Assembly: GCF_004341105.1 (NCBI RefSeq)
Contig: NZ_SLZK01000002.1
Location: forward strand, 986,310-1,050,309
Source: Rhizobium sp. BK418
Lineage (GTDB): Bacteria; Pseudomonadota; Alphaproteobacteria; Rhizobiales; Rhizobiaceae
DNA: 64,000 nucleotides
Direction of reading: 5' to 3'
Under the pieces are notes generated by a model that ran no database searches, was not told where the DNA came from, and saw only the letters and a program-made list of their open reading frames with translations. The translations under genes and the position numbers were made by a program. Shown piece after piece: positions 10,783-18,861 of the stretch. How positions within the stretch are numbered: position 1 is the stretch's first letter; each line of letters begins with the position of its first letter.

Positions 10783-11027
10783 TTACCATATAGCGTCAGC
10801 CGAATATCTCAACCGGGAAGTTGCAAATTTCAACCGACTTTTTTTGGGCATTAGGCCAATGCGTCAGTTGCTGTCGCGCAAATTCTACAACTACCGTTTG
10901 TTATTCGCTCACTTAGCGGCGATGTTACAAAAAATTGAACAGCTTCCGGTTGACTTCATCTTGGGCGACGATAGTTAGTCGCGCCGGACCCTATAGCGCC
11001 ATCTGACGAGAGGCTTCGAATACTGCC

Positions 11028-11228
11028 ATGACATCCGCTCCCACCGGGAAACATGATGCCGACAGTATCATCATCGATATGCGCCGCCAGCAGCTGATGA
11101 TGATCCTCGACTCGTTAAGATCCCTGCGCGGTTCAATAAAGAACCGGCCCGACCTCCTCTATTGGATAGAAAGGGCAATTGCGGAGGCGGAGGCCCAGCT
11201 CGAAATTCCCCCTCCCAGCATGCATTAG
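11028..11228 (+). CDS. Small protein of unknown function
   Basis: A 66-residue hydrophilic frame, MTSAPTGKHDADS at the start and a helical core RQQLMMILDSLRSLRG with an acidic amphipathic end. GAGAGG lies about 15 bases upstream, which is a little far for a ribosome site. Composition is protein-like and the codon use fits the genome, so it is probably a real gene, though it could be chance. A repeat element begins 47 bases after its stop. Confidence 0.5.
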   Translation: MTSAPTGKHDADSIIIDMRRQQLMMILDSLRSLRGSIKNRPDLLYWIERAIAEAEAQLEIPPPSMH

Positions 11229-11274
11229 GGACGTAAGCCGCTCCCAGCCTTGATATCCGTGCAGCTTCGGCTTA

Positions 11275-11549
11275 GAGCCTTTCCTGACCAGATTGAAGCT
11301 TTCTGTTGGCTCAAACAGAGACGGGTGGTCGACCGGCCAGCGCGCGTCGTAGCCCGGACCTGCGGCCAAGCCGGCCCGTTTCAGCCAACCCCGGTGGTTT
11401 GCTTGCAAACCAGCTAGGGCCGGACATCTTTCCGGCAGGATCAAAGGCGATCGGCTCGGACGTACCAGGGAGTATGTCCTTTGCCGATCGCCTTCGGCCT
11501 GACGGAAACCTGCTCCGGCAAAATGCTTCAATCTAGCCAGAAAAGGCTC
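11275..11549. repeat. Multi-hairpin repeat element with 35-bp terminal inverted repeats
   Basis: The left end (GAGCCTTTCCTGACCAGATT, from 11275) and the reverse complement of the right end (GAGCCTTTTCTGGCTAGATT, from 11549 leftwards) match in 28 of 35 positions. Inside are nested stems: AAGGCGATCGGC with GCCGATCGCCTT (about 11436-11494), GGTTTGC with GCAAACC, and TTGGCT with AGCCAA. No protein is encoded. This looks like a MITE or a rhizobial intergenic palindromic repeat, but I cannot name the family. It ends 33 bases before recF. Confidence 0.65.
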
Positions 11550-11581
11550 TCACTGTCAGCCTTGATGATTCCGGATATCCG

Positions 11582-12712
11582 ATGCCGCATAAGGTTGCCC
11601 TTTCCCGTCTGAAGCTGACCGATTTTCGCAATTATGCATCGGTCTCGCTTGCGTTCGATGGACGGCATGTGGTGCTGACCGGCGACAACGGCGCCGGCAA
11701 GACCAACCTCATGGAAGCCGTCTCCTTCCTGTCACCCGGACGAGGGCTGCGCCGCGCCGCCTATGGCGATATCACCCGTGTGAGTGCGGCGGCCGGGTTC
11801 TCGATCTTTGCCGGGCTCGATGGCATGGAAGGTGATGTCGAGATCGGTACCGGGATCGACACCAGCGACGAAACCACCACGCGCCGGCTGCGCATCAATG
11901 GAACGACCGCGAAAACAGTCGATGAACTGACGGATCACCTGCGCGTGCTCTGGCTAACGCCGGCCATGGATGGGCTCTTCACCGGCGGCTCATCGGATCG
12001 AAGGCGATTCCTCGACCGGCTCGTCCTGTCGCTCGACCCGGAACATGGCAGGCGGGCGAGCGATTTCGAGCGCGCGATGCGCAGCCGCAACAAGCTGCTC
12101 GACGAAGGCCGTTTCGATCCTTCCTGGCTTTCCGGTATCGAAGAGCAGATGGCAAGCCTCGGTATCGCCATGGCGCTCGCGCGGCAGGAAATGCTCGGTC
12201 TGCTGACGCGCCTCATCGAGGAAAGCCGCGAGACTTCCCCCTTCCCGTCGGCATCGCTGCAGCTCTCGGGCTTCATGGACGGCCAGTTCTCCAGGCCCTC
12301 GGTCGACCTGGAAGACGAATATGCGGCGACACTCCTCGACAACCGTTACCGCGATGCCGGCGCCGGACGTACGCTGGAGGGGCCGCATCGCGCCGATCTC
12401 ATCGTGCATCATCGCGAGAAGCAGATGGAAGCGGCGCGCTGCTCGACCGGTGAACAAAAGGCTCTGCTGGTTGGCCTCGTGCTTGCCCATGCGCGGCTCG
12501 TCGGCAATCTCACGGGCCATGCGCCGATCCTGCTGCTGGACGAGATCGCCGCGCATCTCGATGAAGGACGCCGTGCCGCACTGTTCGACCTGATAGACGG
12601 TCTCGGCGGCCAGGCCTTCATGACGGGAACGGACCATCAGATGTTTGCGGCCTTGGGAGAGCGGGCGCAGTTCTTTACCGTTGCCGACGGGGAGATTTTG
12701 AATGAGCGATAA
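11582..12712 (+). CDS. recF: DNA replication and repair protein RecF
   Basis: SMC-like ATPase of the RecFOR pathway that loads RecA at single-strand gaps; 376 residues, the normal length. It opens LSRLKLTDFRNYASV, a hallmark of RecF. Walker A is GDNGAGKT near residues 35-42, the signature area is STGEQKALLVG near 297, and Walker B is LLLDEIAAHLD near 320. RecR of the same pathway is at 27250. The stop overlaps the start of the moeB-like gene by 11 bases, so the two are translationally coupled. The folded repeat ending at 11549 lies where its promoter or leader would be. Confidence 0.97.
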   Translation: MPHKVALSRLKLTDFRNYASVSLAFDGRHVVLTGDNGAGKTNLMEAVSFLSPGRGLRRAAYGDITRVSAAAGFSIFAGLDGMEGDVEIGTGIDTSDETTTRRLRINGTTAKTVDELTDHLRVLWLTPAMDGLFTGGSSDRRRFLDRLVLSLDPEHGRRASDFERAMRSRNKLLDEGRFDPSWLSGIEEQMASLGIAMALARQEMLGLLTRLIEESRETSPFPSASLQLSGFMDGQFSRPSVDLEDEYAATLLDNRYRDAGAGRTLEGPHRADLIVHHREKQMEAARCSTGEQKALLVGLVLAHARLVGNLTGHAPILLLDEIAAHLDEGRRAALFDLIDGLGGQAFMTGTDHQMFAALGERAQFFTVADGEILNER

Positions 12713-13526
12713 CACTTCTCCTGCCAGTTCGGGGCGTGATAGCATCATGCCCATGGAACCTCTCAGCCCGGACGAAATTGCGCGTTATCATCGCCATATC
12801 CTGTTGCCGGAAATCGGCGGCGCGGGTCAGCAGAAGCTGAAGGCCGCCCGCGTGCTGGTGATCGGCGCCGGCGGGCTCGGCGCGCCGATCCTGCAATATC
12901 TCGCAGCGGCAGGCGTCGGCACGCTCGGCATTGCCGATGACGACCATGTTTCCCTGTCCAATCTGCAGCGGCAGGTTATTCACGATTCCGGCACGATCGG
13001 CGAGCTGAAGACGGAGAGCGCAGCTCAAGCGATTGCGCGGCTGAACCCTCATATCAAGGCCATCCGGTTTACGGAGCGCTTTTCGGCAGACGTTGCGCGC
13101 CGATACCTTTCCGGCTTCGATCTCCTGATTGACGGCTCTGATAATTTCGACACGCGTTATACCGCTGCCGATGCGGCCGAGGAAGCACGCATCCCGCTCG
13201 TCACCGGTGCCGTCGGTCGCTTCGACGGCTCGCTGACCGTACTGAAACCCTATGAGGTTGCCGAAGACGGCATAGCCAATCCCGGCTATCGCGATCTCTT
13301 TCCGGAAGCGCCGCCGGCCGGACTGATCCCTGCCTGTGCGGAAGCCGGCATCATTGGCGCGCTGACCGGTGTAATCGGCACGCTGATGGCTATGGAGGCG
13401 ATCAAGCTCATTACCGGTGCCGGCGATCCGTTGATCGGCCGCTTGCTGCTCTACGACGCGCTGTCGGCCCGCTTCGACACGATCCGCTACAAACGTCGGC
13501 GCGCGAAACAGAGCAGGACTGCATGA
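12702..13526 (+). CDS. moeB: MoeB/ThiF-family adenylyltransferase without zinc cysteines
   Basis: E1-like enzyme that adenylates the C-terminal Gly of a small sulfur-carrier protein such as MoaD or ThiS; 274 residues. The N-terminal Rossmann region has VLVIGAGGLGAPILQYLAAA, followed by GIADDDHVSLSNLQRQ, DGSDNFDTRY and the Cys-containing CAEAGIIGALTGVIG. The two CxxC zinc pairs of E. coli MoeB are missing: the usual C-Y-R-C-L-F is GYRDLF here, and the protein ends soon after YDALSARFDTIRYKRR. There is no rhodanese domain. It overlaps recF at its start and the GNAT gene at its stop (ATGA). It could serve thiamine or molybdopterin synthesis; the sequence does not decide. Confidence 0.85.
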   Translation: MSDNTSPASSGRDSIMPMEPLSPDEIARYHRHILLPEIGGAGQQKLKAARVLVIGAGGLGAPILQYLAAAGVGTLGIADDDHVSLSNLQRQVIHDSGTIGELKTESAAQAIARLNPHIKAIRFTERFSADVARRYLSGFDLLIDGSDNFDTRYTAADAAEEARIPLVTGAVGRFDGSLTVLKPYEVAEDGIANPGYRDLFPEAPPAGLIPACAEAGIIGALTGVIGTLMAMEAIKLITGAGDPLIGRLLLYDALSARFDTIRYKRRRAKQSRTA

Positions 13527-13996
13527 CTCCGTTCCGCATCGATGGGAGTTTTGCGCGCTGGAGCGAGCTGCTTCATCTCATTCGAGCGTCCTTCGCCTAT
13601 ATGGACGGCCGCATCGATCCGCCCTCCTCGGCAATCCGTCTGACGGTGGAATCGCTCGCGGAAAAAGCAAAGGCCGAAATCGCCTATGCCGTGGAGAACG
13701 ACGGACGGCTCACAGGCTGCATGTTCCTGCGTCCTGAGGTGGACTGTCTCTACATCGGGAAGCTTGCGGTATTGCCATCCGCACAAGGCAAGGGTATCGG
13801 CCGCCGCCTGCTTGATATTGCCGAGGAGACGGCGCGCGGCCTCGACCTTCCGTCATTGAGGATCGAGACGCGGGTAGAGCTCGTCGACAATCACTCGACC
13901 TTTTCCGCCTGGGGCTTTGCCAGAACCGCAGACAAGCCGCATCCGGGTTTTACGCGCACGACATTTGTCGAAATGCGGAAAACGCTTACCGGCTAA
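13523..13996 (+). CDS. GNAT-family N-acetyltransferase
   Basis: A 157-residue acetyl-CoA-dependent acetyltransferase. The acetyl-CoA motif is KLAVLPSAQGKGIGRRLLDIAEE (near residues 78-100, only partly quoted motif: Q-G-K-G-I-G), followed by SLRIETRVELVDNHSTFSAWGF, the typical beta-5/alpha-4 part of the fold. The substrate is unknown. It shares an ATGA stop/start overlap with the MoeB-like gene, so it is the third gene of a recF-moeB-GNAT unit. The 2-hydroxyacid dehydrogenase gene is convergent, 22 bases on. Confidence 0.85.
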   Translation: MTPFRIDGSFARWSELLHLIRASFAYMDGRIDPPSSAIRLTVESLAEKAKAEIAYAVENDGRLTGCMFLRPEVDCLYIGKLAVLPSAQGKGIGRRLLDIAEETARGLDLPSLRIETRVELVDNHSTFSAWGFARTADKPHPGFTRTTFVEMRKTLTG

Positions 13997-14017
13997 GGAT
14001 GTGAGCGCCTCGGGTCT

Positions 14018-15019
14018 CTATCGTCCGGGCAGCACACGGTTTGGCGGCCGGTGGCCATCAATGAAGGCGCGGATATTGATGATGACTTTGTCGCCCATTT
14101 CCGCACGTCCCTCGATCGTCGCCGAACTCATGTGCGGCAGCAGGACGACCTTTCCCTCATTGGCGAGCTTTACCAGCTTCGGATTGACCATCGGTTCATT
14201 CTCGAAGACGTCGAGCCCGGCACCGGCGATCCTTCCTTCTCGCAGGCTTTTGATCAACGCAGCCTCATCGATCACGTCGCCACGGGCGGTGTTGACGAGA
14301 TAGGCTGTCGGCTGCAGGAGCGCCAGACGGCGCGCCGAGAGCAGATGGAAGGTCGCTGGCGTCGAAGGGCAGTTGACTGAGACGATATCGACGCGGGCAA
14401 GCATCTGATCGAGGCTTTCCCAATAGGTCGCCTCCAGCTCATCCTCGGTCGCCGGATTGACGCGTTTGCGGTTGTGATAATGAATCGACAGGCCAAAGGC
14501 CTTGGCCCGCCGTGCGACGGCCGTGCCGATGCGACCCATGCCGACAATGCCGATTCGCTTTCCATGAATGCGACGACCGAGCATCCAGGTCGGGGACCAG
14601 CCTGCCCATTCGCCGGGCCTGTCGGTCAAAACGCGGGCGCCCTCGCCGATCCGCCGCGGCACGGCGAGGATCAGCGCCATAGTCATGTCGGCGGTATCCT
14701 CGGTCAGTACGTTCGGGGTGTTGGTGACCGTGATGCCTTTACGCGCAGCCGCATCGACATCGATATGATCGGTGCCATTCGAAAAGCTGGCGATAAGCTT
14801 CATCTGCGGCCCGACCTGCTCAATGAGCGCTGCGTCGATGCGGTCGGTGACGGTCGGCACGAGCACGTCGCAGCTCTTGACGGCTTCGGCAAGCTCAAGG
14901 GCGGATCGCGGCGTATCGTCGATATTCAACTCGGCGTCGAAAAGCTCGCGCATCCGGGTTTCGACGACGTCAGGCAGCTTGCGGGTTATATAGACCTTCG
15001 GTTTTTTCTTCGTTGTCAT
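14018..15019 (-). CDS. D-isomer-specific 2-hydroxyacid dehydrogenase (glyoxylate/hydroxypyruvate reductase type)
   Basis: NAD(P)H-dependent reductase of 333 residues. The nucleotide-binding motif is IGIVGMGRIGTAVARRAKAF (about 153-172), and the catalytic triad is visible as Arg in NTARGDVIDE, Glu in DVFENEP and His in LLPHMSS. The substrate loop SFSNGTDHIDVDAA and overall pattern resemble GyaR-type glyoxylate reductases. D-lactate or phosphoglycerate dehydrogenase is less likely because there is no ACT domain and the ends differ. Monocistronic and convergent with the GNAT gene; divergent from the secreted SH3 protein at 15196. Confidence 0.9.
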   Translation of the reverse strand: MTTKKKPKVYITRKLPDVVETRMRELFDAELNIDDTPRSALELAEAVKSCDVLVPTVTDRIDAALIEQVGPQMKLIASFSNGTDHIDVDAAARKGITVTNTPNVLTEDTADMTMALILAVPRRIGEGARVLTDRPGEWAGWSPTWMLGRRIHGKRIGIVGMGRIGTAVARRAKAFGLSIHYHNRKRVNPATEDELEATYWESLDQMLARVDIVSVNCPSTPATFHLLSARRLALLQPTAYLVNTARGDVIDEAALIKSLREGRIAGAGLDVFENEPMVNPKLVKLANEGKVVLLPHMSSATIEGRAEMGDKVIINIRAFIDGHRPPNRVLPGR

Positions 15020-15195
15020 AGCGGCTTGCGGTGCCTTGTTCAGAGGTCTTTAACCAAGTTGGACGATCATTTCCCATAACGGGCATTTTCTACCAGACCC
15101 GCACGCGAAGACAAACAAAACTCGCGAGGCGCGCGGGGAATCCCGGAAAGCGAGCAGGCAAGGCCTGCTTCGAATTCGAGCCAACGGAAGCTTCC

Positions 15196-15738
15196 ATGCG
15201 TCGCACTGTTCTAAAGCCCTGCCTCGTCCTGGCGGTCGCCCTTGCCGTATCGGCAGGCACAATTGAGTTTGCGCAAGCCCAGGCGGCAGCCAAGGGGCCG
15301 AGCGGCCTGCCACTGCCGCGATTCGTGACGCTGAAGTCCAAGCGCGTCAACCTGCGTATCGGCCCGGGAACGGATTACGCCGTTTCCTGGCTGTATCTGA
15401 AGTCTGGGTTGCCGGTCGAAATCATCCAGGAATATGATAACTGGCGCCGTATCCGCGATGCCGACGGCACTGAGGGCTGGGTCAACCAGTCGCTGCTGTC
15501 AGGCCAGCGCGCGGCCATCGCCGCGCCGTGGATGAAGGGCAAGGGCAAGGGCGTCTATGTCAACCTCCGCCGTGAAGCGCAGCCGTCCTCCAGCATCGTT
15601 GCAAAGCTGGAGCCCGGCGTGATGATCACCATCGGTGAATGCAGCGGAGAGTGGTGCTTCGCAAAGACCGACGGCGCCGAGGGCTGGGTGGCGCAGTCGG
15701 AAATCTGGGGGGCCTATCCGGGCGAGGCCTTTAAATAA
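15196..15738 (+). CDS. Secreted protein with two bacterial SH3 domains
   Basis: A 180-residue exported protein. The signal peptide covers about residues 1-28 (CLVLAVALAVSAGTIEFAQA, cleavage after an A-Q-A type site). Two SH3b repeats follow: RFVTLKSKRVNLRIGPGTDY to TEGWVNQSLL, and GKGVYVNLRREAQPSSSIV to AEGWVAQSEIWG. Family members are periplasmic and thought to bind cell-wall or other peptides; the exact role is unknown. The ATG at 15196 is chosen because the signal peptide starts there, with GGAAG just upstream; a frame back to 15031 lacks support. The last 8 bases overlap the 3' end of the convergent adenosine kinase gene. Confidence 0.88.
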   Translation: MRRTVLKPCLVLAVALAVSAGTIEFAQAQAAAKGPSGLPLPRFVTLKSKRVNLRIGPGTDYAVSWLYLKSGLPVEIIQEYDNWRRIRDADGTEGWVNQSLLSGQRAAIAAPWMKGKGKGVYVNLRREAQPSSSIVAKLEPGVMITIGECSGEWCFAKTDGAEGWVAQSEIWGAYPGEAFK

Positions 15739-16723
15739 GGCCTGCCTCCTTTGCGGCTTCGGATAGGGATTTCATCGGCCGCGGGCCGATCTGCTGGATG
15801 ACGATGCCGGCCGCAAGGCAGCCGAGCTTGCCGCAATCTTCCAGCGTACGGCCCTGCGTGTAGCCGTAGAGGAAGCCAGAAGCAAAGAGGTCGCCGGCGC
15901 CCGTGGTGTCCACGAGTTCGTCGATCTTGATCGCGTCGACGTAATGGCGCTCGTTACCCTTCAGGATCACGGCGCCGTCCTCGCTCACTGTCACGGCGGC
16001 AATCTTGCAATCCTTGGCGATTTTGTTCAGTGCCTCTTCGAAATCGTCGGTCTCGTAAAGCGACAGCGCCTCCTGACGATTGGCGAAGACGATGTCGACT
16101 TTGCCGGACCGCATGAGATCCAGGAACTCGCCACGGTAACGATCGACACAGAAGCTATCCGACAGCGTCATGGACATTTCACGGCCGTTTTCATGGGCGA
16201 TGCGGGCGCAATCGAGGATCGCTTCCTTGGCGCGCGGCGGATCCCAGAGGTAGCCTTCGAAATAGGTGACCTTAGCTTGCGCCACGACATCCGCTTCGAC
16301 ATCCTCGGGCCCAAGTTCGACGCAGGCGCCGAGATAGGTGTTCATCGAGCGCTCGCCGTCATCGGTGACGAAGATCATCGAGCGCGCGGTCGGCGGAAAC
16401 GTGCCCTTGGCCTTCGTCTGATAGTGAACGCCCTGGGCGCGGATATCATGCGCGAAGATCTCGCCGAGTTGGTCTTCCGCGACCTTGCCGAAATAGGCAG
16501 CCTTGCCGCCGAGGCTGGCAATACCGGCGGCCGTATTGCCGGCGCTGCCGCCGGAAGCTTCCAGTGCCGGTCCCATGCGGGAATAGAGCAGTTCGGCGCG
16601 ATCGGCATCGATGAGGTTCATCGCCGCCTTGGTGATCTTGTTGTCAATGAGGAACTGGTCGTCGCAACGGGCGATGATATCGACGATTGCGTTGCCGACT
16701 GTCAGAACATCGAATTTGGTCAT
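15731..16723 (-). CDS. Adenosine kinase (PfkB/ribokinase family)
   Basis: Phosphorylates adenosine to AMP with ATP, in purine salvage; 330 residues. Motifs are GNAIVDIIARCDDQFL at the N-terminus, GGSAGNTAAGIASLGG near residue 57 (nucleoside-binding Gly pair), and DTTGAGDLFASGFLYG near residue 275, where the Asp is the catalytic base and the anion hole is formed. The family contains ribokinases, fructokinases and adenosine kinases; the rhizobial branch with this N-terminus is generally annotated as adenosine kinase, and I favour that. The stop overlaps the SH3 gene by 8 bases. A putative sRNA is transcribed divergently from its 5' side. Confidence 0.88.
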   Translation of the reverse strand: MTKFDVLTVGNAIVDIIARCDDQFLIDNKITKAAMNLIDADRAELLYSRMGPALEASGGSAGNTAAGIASLGGKAAYFGKVAEDQLGEIFAHDIRAQGVHYQTKAKGTFPPTARSMIFVTDDGERSMNTYLGACVELGPEDVEADVVAQAKVTYFEGYLWDPPRAKEAILDCARIAHENGREMSMTLSDSFCVDRYRGEFLDLMRSGKVDIVFANRQEALSLYETDDFEEALNKIAKDCKIAAVTVSEDGAVILKGNERHYVDAIKIDELVDTTGAGDLFASGFLYGYTQGRTLEDCGKLGCLAAGIVIQQIGPRPMKSLSEAAKEAGLI

Positions 16724-16783
16724 GAAATGGGAAGTCCCGGATTTGTGATAGCCGGTAATCGGTCTTAGCGAAATTTATTGGTA

Positions 16784-16813
16784 TTGGAAGGATAAACCGC
16801 ACACAGGTTTATA
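16784..16813 (+). promoter_or_regulatory. Possible promoter of the candidate sRNA
   Basis: TTGGAA at 16784-16789 and TTTATA at 16808-16813 with an 18-base spacer, in the gap between the adenosine kinase and AEC transporter genes. Other starts further downstream are possible. Confidence 0.3.
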
Positions 16814-16819
16814 AGTCTT

Positions 16820-17036
16820 CGCAAAACTGCCGCTTATTCGTCATGCCGCTGTCACCTTACCTGCCTAAAAATCTCCTCGGAAAGACCGGCATGCAGTATT
16901 TTCGTAGAGCTGGTTACCGGGAGGGATGATCCCTTCTGTCTTACCGGAACGGCGCTGACCACGGATGAACTGGCAGTGTCGGATCTGGGTATCCGGCAGG
17001 ACCGGATGCGGAAAAGCGGGCTTAGCCCGCTTTTTT
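16820..17036 (+). ncRNA. Candidate small RNA
   Basis: An independent non-coding transcription unit: a terminator at 17012-17036 stands 95 bases before the AEC transporter start and no gene precedes it on the plus strand. The DNA upstream folds into several local hairpins: AGGGA with TCCCT near 16921-16933, CGCTG-A-CCA with TGGCAGTG near 16952-16977, and CGGAT with ATCCG near 16980-16996. No frame has a ribosome site. I considered 6S RNA but could not build the long rod-like fold. The 5' end is uncertain. Confidence 0.4.
17012..17036 (+). terminator. Rho-independent terminator
   Basis: Stem AAAAGCGGGCT with AGCCCGCTTTT and six T residues. It ends the candidate sRNA and precedes the AEC transporter gene. 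Confidence 0.85.
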
Positions 17037-17130
17037 ATTGCGACGCGAAAAGAAATGCATGCCGTGCATTTGTCATGGCCGGCAATATGCTGCTAGACCT
17101 CGGGACCTTCCCCGCGCAGAGCAGCAGTTC

Positions 17131-18078
17131 ATGTCAGCCATCATCTTCGACGTTCTTCCGATCTTCCTTCTCATTCTCATCGGTTGGCTGATCGTCCGCA
17201 TCGGCGTGCTGACGGCAAGCGTCGGCGATGCCTTGAGCGAGTTCGTCTTCAAGATCGCCGTGCCCCTGTTGCTTTTCCGCACGATCGCCGAAGCCGATTT
17301 CCACGGCGCATCGCCGTTCCGGCTCTGGACCGTCTATTTTTCCGGCGTCGCAGTGACGTGGGCAGCCGGGCACATCGTCGCTACGCGTTTCTTCGGCCGC
17401 GACGAGCGGATCGGCGTGCTTGCCGGCGTATCCTCGGCCTTCGCCAACAACATTTTCATCGGCCTGCCGCTGGTCGAACGCACTGTGGGCAGCGAAGGGC
17501 TCGTCGCCCTTTCCATCCTGCTTGCCATCCATCTACCTATCATGATGGTGGCCGGCACCATCATGATGGAACATGCCGAACGCAAGATTTCAGGCAAGAG
17601 CGAGCGCAGCATGGCTCAAGTGCTCAAGCAGATCGGCTTGAATCTGCTGCATAATCCACTTGTCATCGGCATCGCCGCAGGCGCCGCCTTTCATGTCTCG
17701 GGCCTGACAATGCCGGCAACGGTCGGAACCGTCGTTGGGCAGATCGCCGGCACCGCCGGCCCGGCGGCGCTGATTTCGCTCGGCATGGCACTCCAGAAAT
17801 ACGGCGTCTCAGGGAATATCGGGATCGCCAGCGTGACCTCCGCATTCAAGCTGCTGCTGCTGCCAGGGTGCGTGTGGGCGGCAAGCCACCTGTTCGGCCT
17901 CAGCAACGAATGGGCGGCGGCGCTGGTACTGACTTCATCGGTTCCGACGGGGGTAAATGCCTGGCTGATCGCCAATCGCTTCGGTGTCGGCCACAGCCTG
18001 GCCGCCTCTACGATCTCGGTGACCACGGCGCTCGGCGCCATCACAGTTTCCTTCTGGGCTTATATCCTCGGCACCTAA
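17131..18078 (+). CDS. AEC-family transporter
   Basis: Inner-membrane carrier of the auxin efflux carrier/malonate transporter (MdcF-like) family, 315 residues with about ten hydrophobic segments, starting MSAIIFDVLPIFLLILIGWL. Characteristic features are the N-terminal half with FVFKIAVPLLLF, and VLAGVSSAFANNIFIGLPL in the middle, and the second half with PTGVNAWLIANRFG, which is the conserved AEC crossover region. Substrate is likely a small organic acid, but this cannot be read from sequence. ATG at 17131 is preferred over an upstream frame at 17038 because the first membrane segment begins there. Monocistronic; convergent with the cytochrome c gene. Confidence 0.88.
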   Translation: MSAIIFDVLPIFLLILIGWLIVRIGVLTASVGDALSEFVFKIAVPLLLFRTIAEADFHGASPFRLWTVYFSGVAVTWAAGHIVATRFFGRDERIGVLAGVSSAFANNIFIGLPLVERTVGSEGLVALSILLAIHLPIMMVAGTIMMEHAERKISGKSERSMAQVLKQIGLNLLHNPLVIGIAAGAAFHVSGLTMPATVGTVVGQIAGTAGPAALISLGMALQKYGVSGNIGIASVTSAFKLLLLPGCVWAASHLFGLSNEWAAALVLTSSVPTGVNAWLIANRFGVGHSLAASTISVTTALGAITVSFWAYILGT

Positions 18079-18084
18079 GGCAAC

Positions 18085-18113
18085 AAAAAACCCGGCGCGA
18101 GGCCGGGCTTCTT
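18085..18113. terminator. Bidirectional terminator between AEC and cytochrome c genes
   Basis: Stem CCCGGC with GCCGGG, tetraloop-like spacer, preceded by AAAAAA and followed by CTTCTTCTT. It serves the convergent genes on both sides. Confidence 0.75.
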
Positions 18114-18134
18114 CTTAAAAACGCTCGACGGCTC

Positions 18135-18707
18135 TTACTGCGTTGCAGCCGGAGCATTCGGATCCGGCAGCGCAACCGGCGAATCAGCCAGCGTGTGCAG
18201 GTAGAGAATGACGTTGGCGCGATCCTGATCCTTCGGCAGGCCGGCAAAGCCCATAGCCGTGCCCGGAACGTCCTTCTTCGGCGCCGTCAGGAACTTGTTG
18301 AGGTTTTCGAACGTCCAATGTTCGCTGCCGCCCTTGGAGAAATCCTTCATGGCAGAGGAATAGGCAAAGCCTTCATGTGAGGCGATCGGGCGATCTACGA
18401 CACCAAAGAGATTCGGACCAACCTTGTTCGGTCCGCCCTTGGTGCCGTCATGACAGGCCTGACACTTCTTAAATACGGTTTCGCCGGCCTTGGCATCGGC
18501 GCTTGCAAGAAGTTTCGCAATCGGAACAGCAGCGGCTGCAGGTGCGCTCTCACCGCCGGCGGCGGGTGCTTCCTCGGCGACGATGGCAAAACCTTCCTTT
18601 TCCGGCGCCTCGGAATGGAAGATCCCCTCGGACGCGATGGAAACCGACATCAGAACGAAAACCGTTCCAAGCAGTGCCCCCACGGCCGTATTGACGTATG
18701 AATTCAT
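18135..18707 (-). CDS. cycM: Membrane-anchored cytochrome c (CycM/c552 type)
   Basis: Single-heme class I cytochrome c of 190 residues, anchored by an uncleaved N-terminal helix ([20 protein letters not shown]) and carried to the periplasm by an Ala/Pro linker. Heme attachment is CQACH near residue 86; the axial Met is in PGTAMGFAG. Cytochromes of this kind pass electrons from the bc1 complex to aa3-type oxidase in rhizobia, so a respiratory role is likely. The ATG at 18707 follows GGGGAG with a spacing of 8, and TTG at 18713 is the alternative. It is divergent from kdsB and has its own promoter. Confidence 0.9.
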   Translation of the reverse strand: MNSYVNTAVGALLGTVFVLMSVSIASEGIFHSEAPEKEGFAIVAEEAPAAGGESAPAAAAVPIAKLLASADAKAGETVFKKCQACHDGTKGGPNKVGPNLFGVVDRPIASHEGFAYSSAMKDFSKGGSEHWTFENLNKFLTAPKKDVPGTAMGFAGLPKDQDRANVILYLHTLADSPVALPDPNAPAATQ

Positions 18708-18766
18708 CTGCAATGCTCCCCTTGCAGCCGGCAGACCAGAAACCGGACCATCTTGAAATTGCGCGG

Positions 18767-18795
18767 AACCTATGTCTTTTGGCTATTCGTTGCAA
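18767..18795 (-). promoter_or_regulatory. Putative promoter of the cytochrome c gene
   Basis: On the minus strand TTGCAA and TAGGTT are separated by 17 bases, about 55 bases upstream of the ATG at 18707. Confidence 0.4.
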
Positions 18796-18861
18796 CTGTC
18801 TAAATGGTCTTGTGCGTGAGACTTTTTGCCACTTTTCTGCCTGGATTAGAAGGCCCGAACA

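Noticed and set aside
10718..10978. 86-codon plus-strand frame overlapping the XRE gene
   Set aside because: It overlaps the regulator on the opposite strand and its composition reflects the AT-rich promoter region.
16820..17036. Identification of the candidate sRNA as 6S RNA
   Set aside because: I could not pair the two ends into the long rod with a central bubble that 6S RNA requires; local hairpins dominate.
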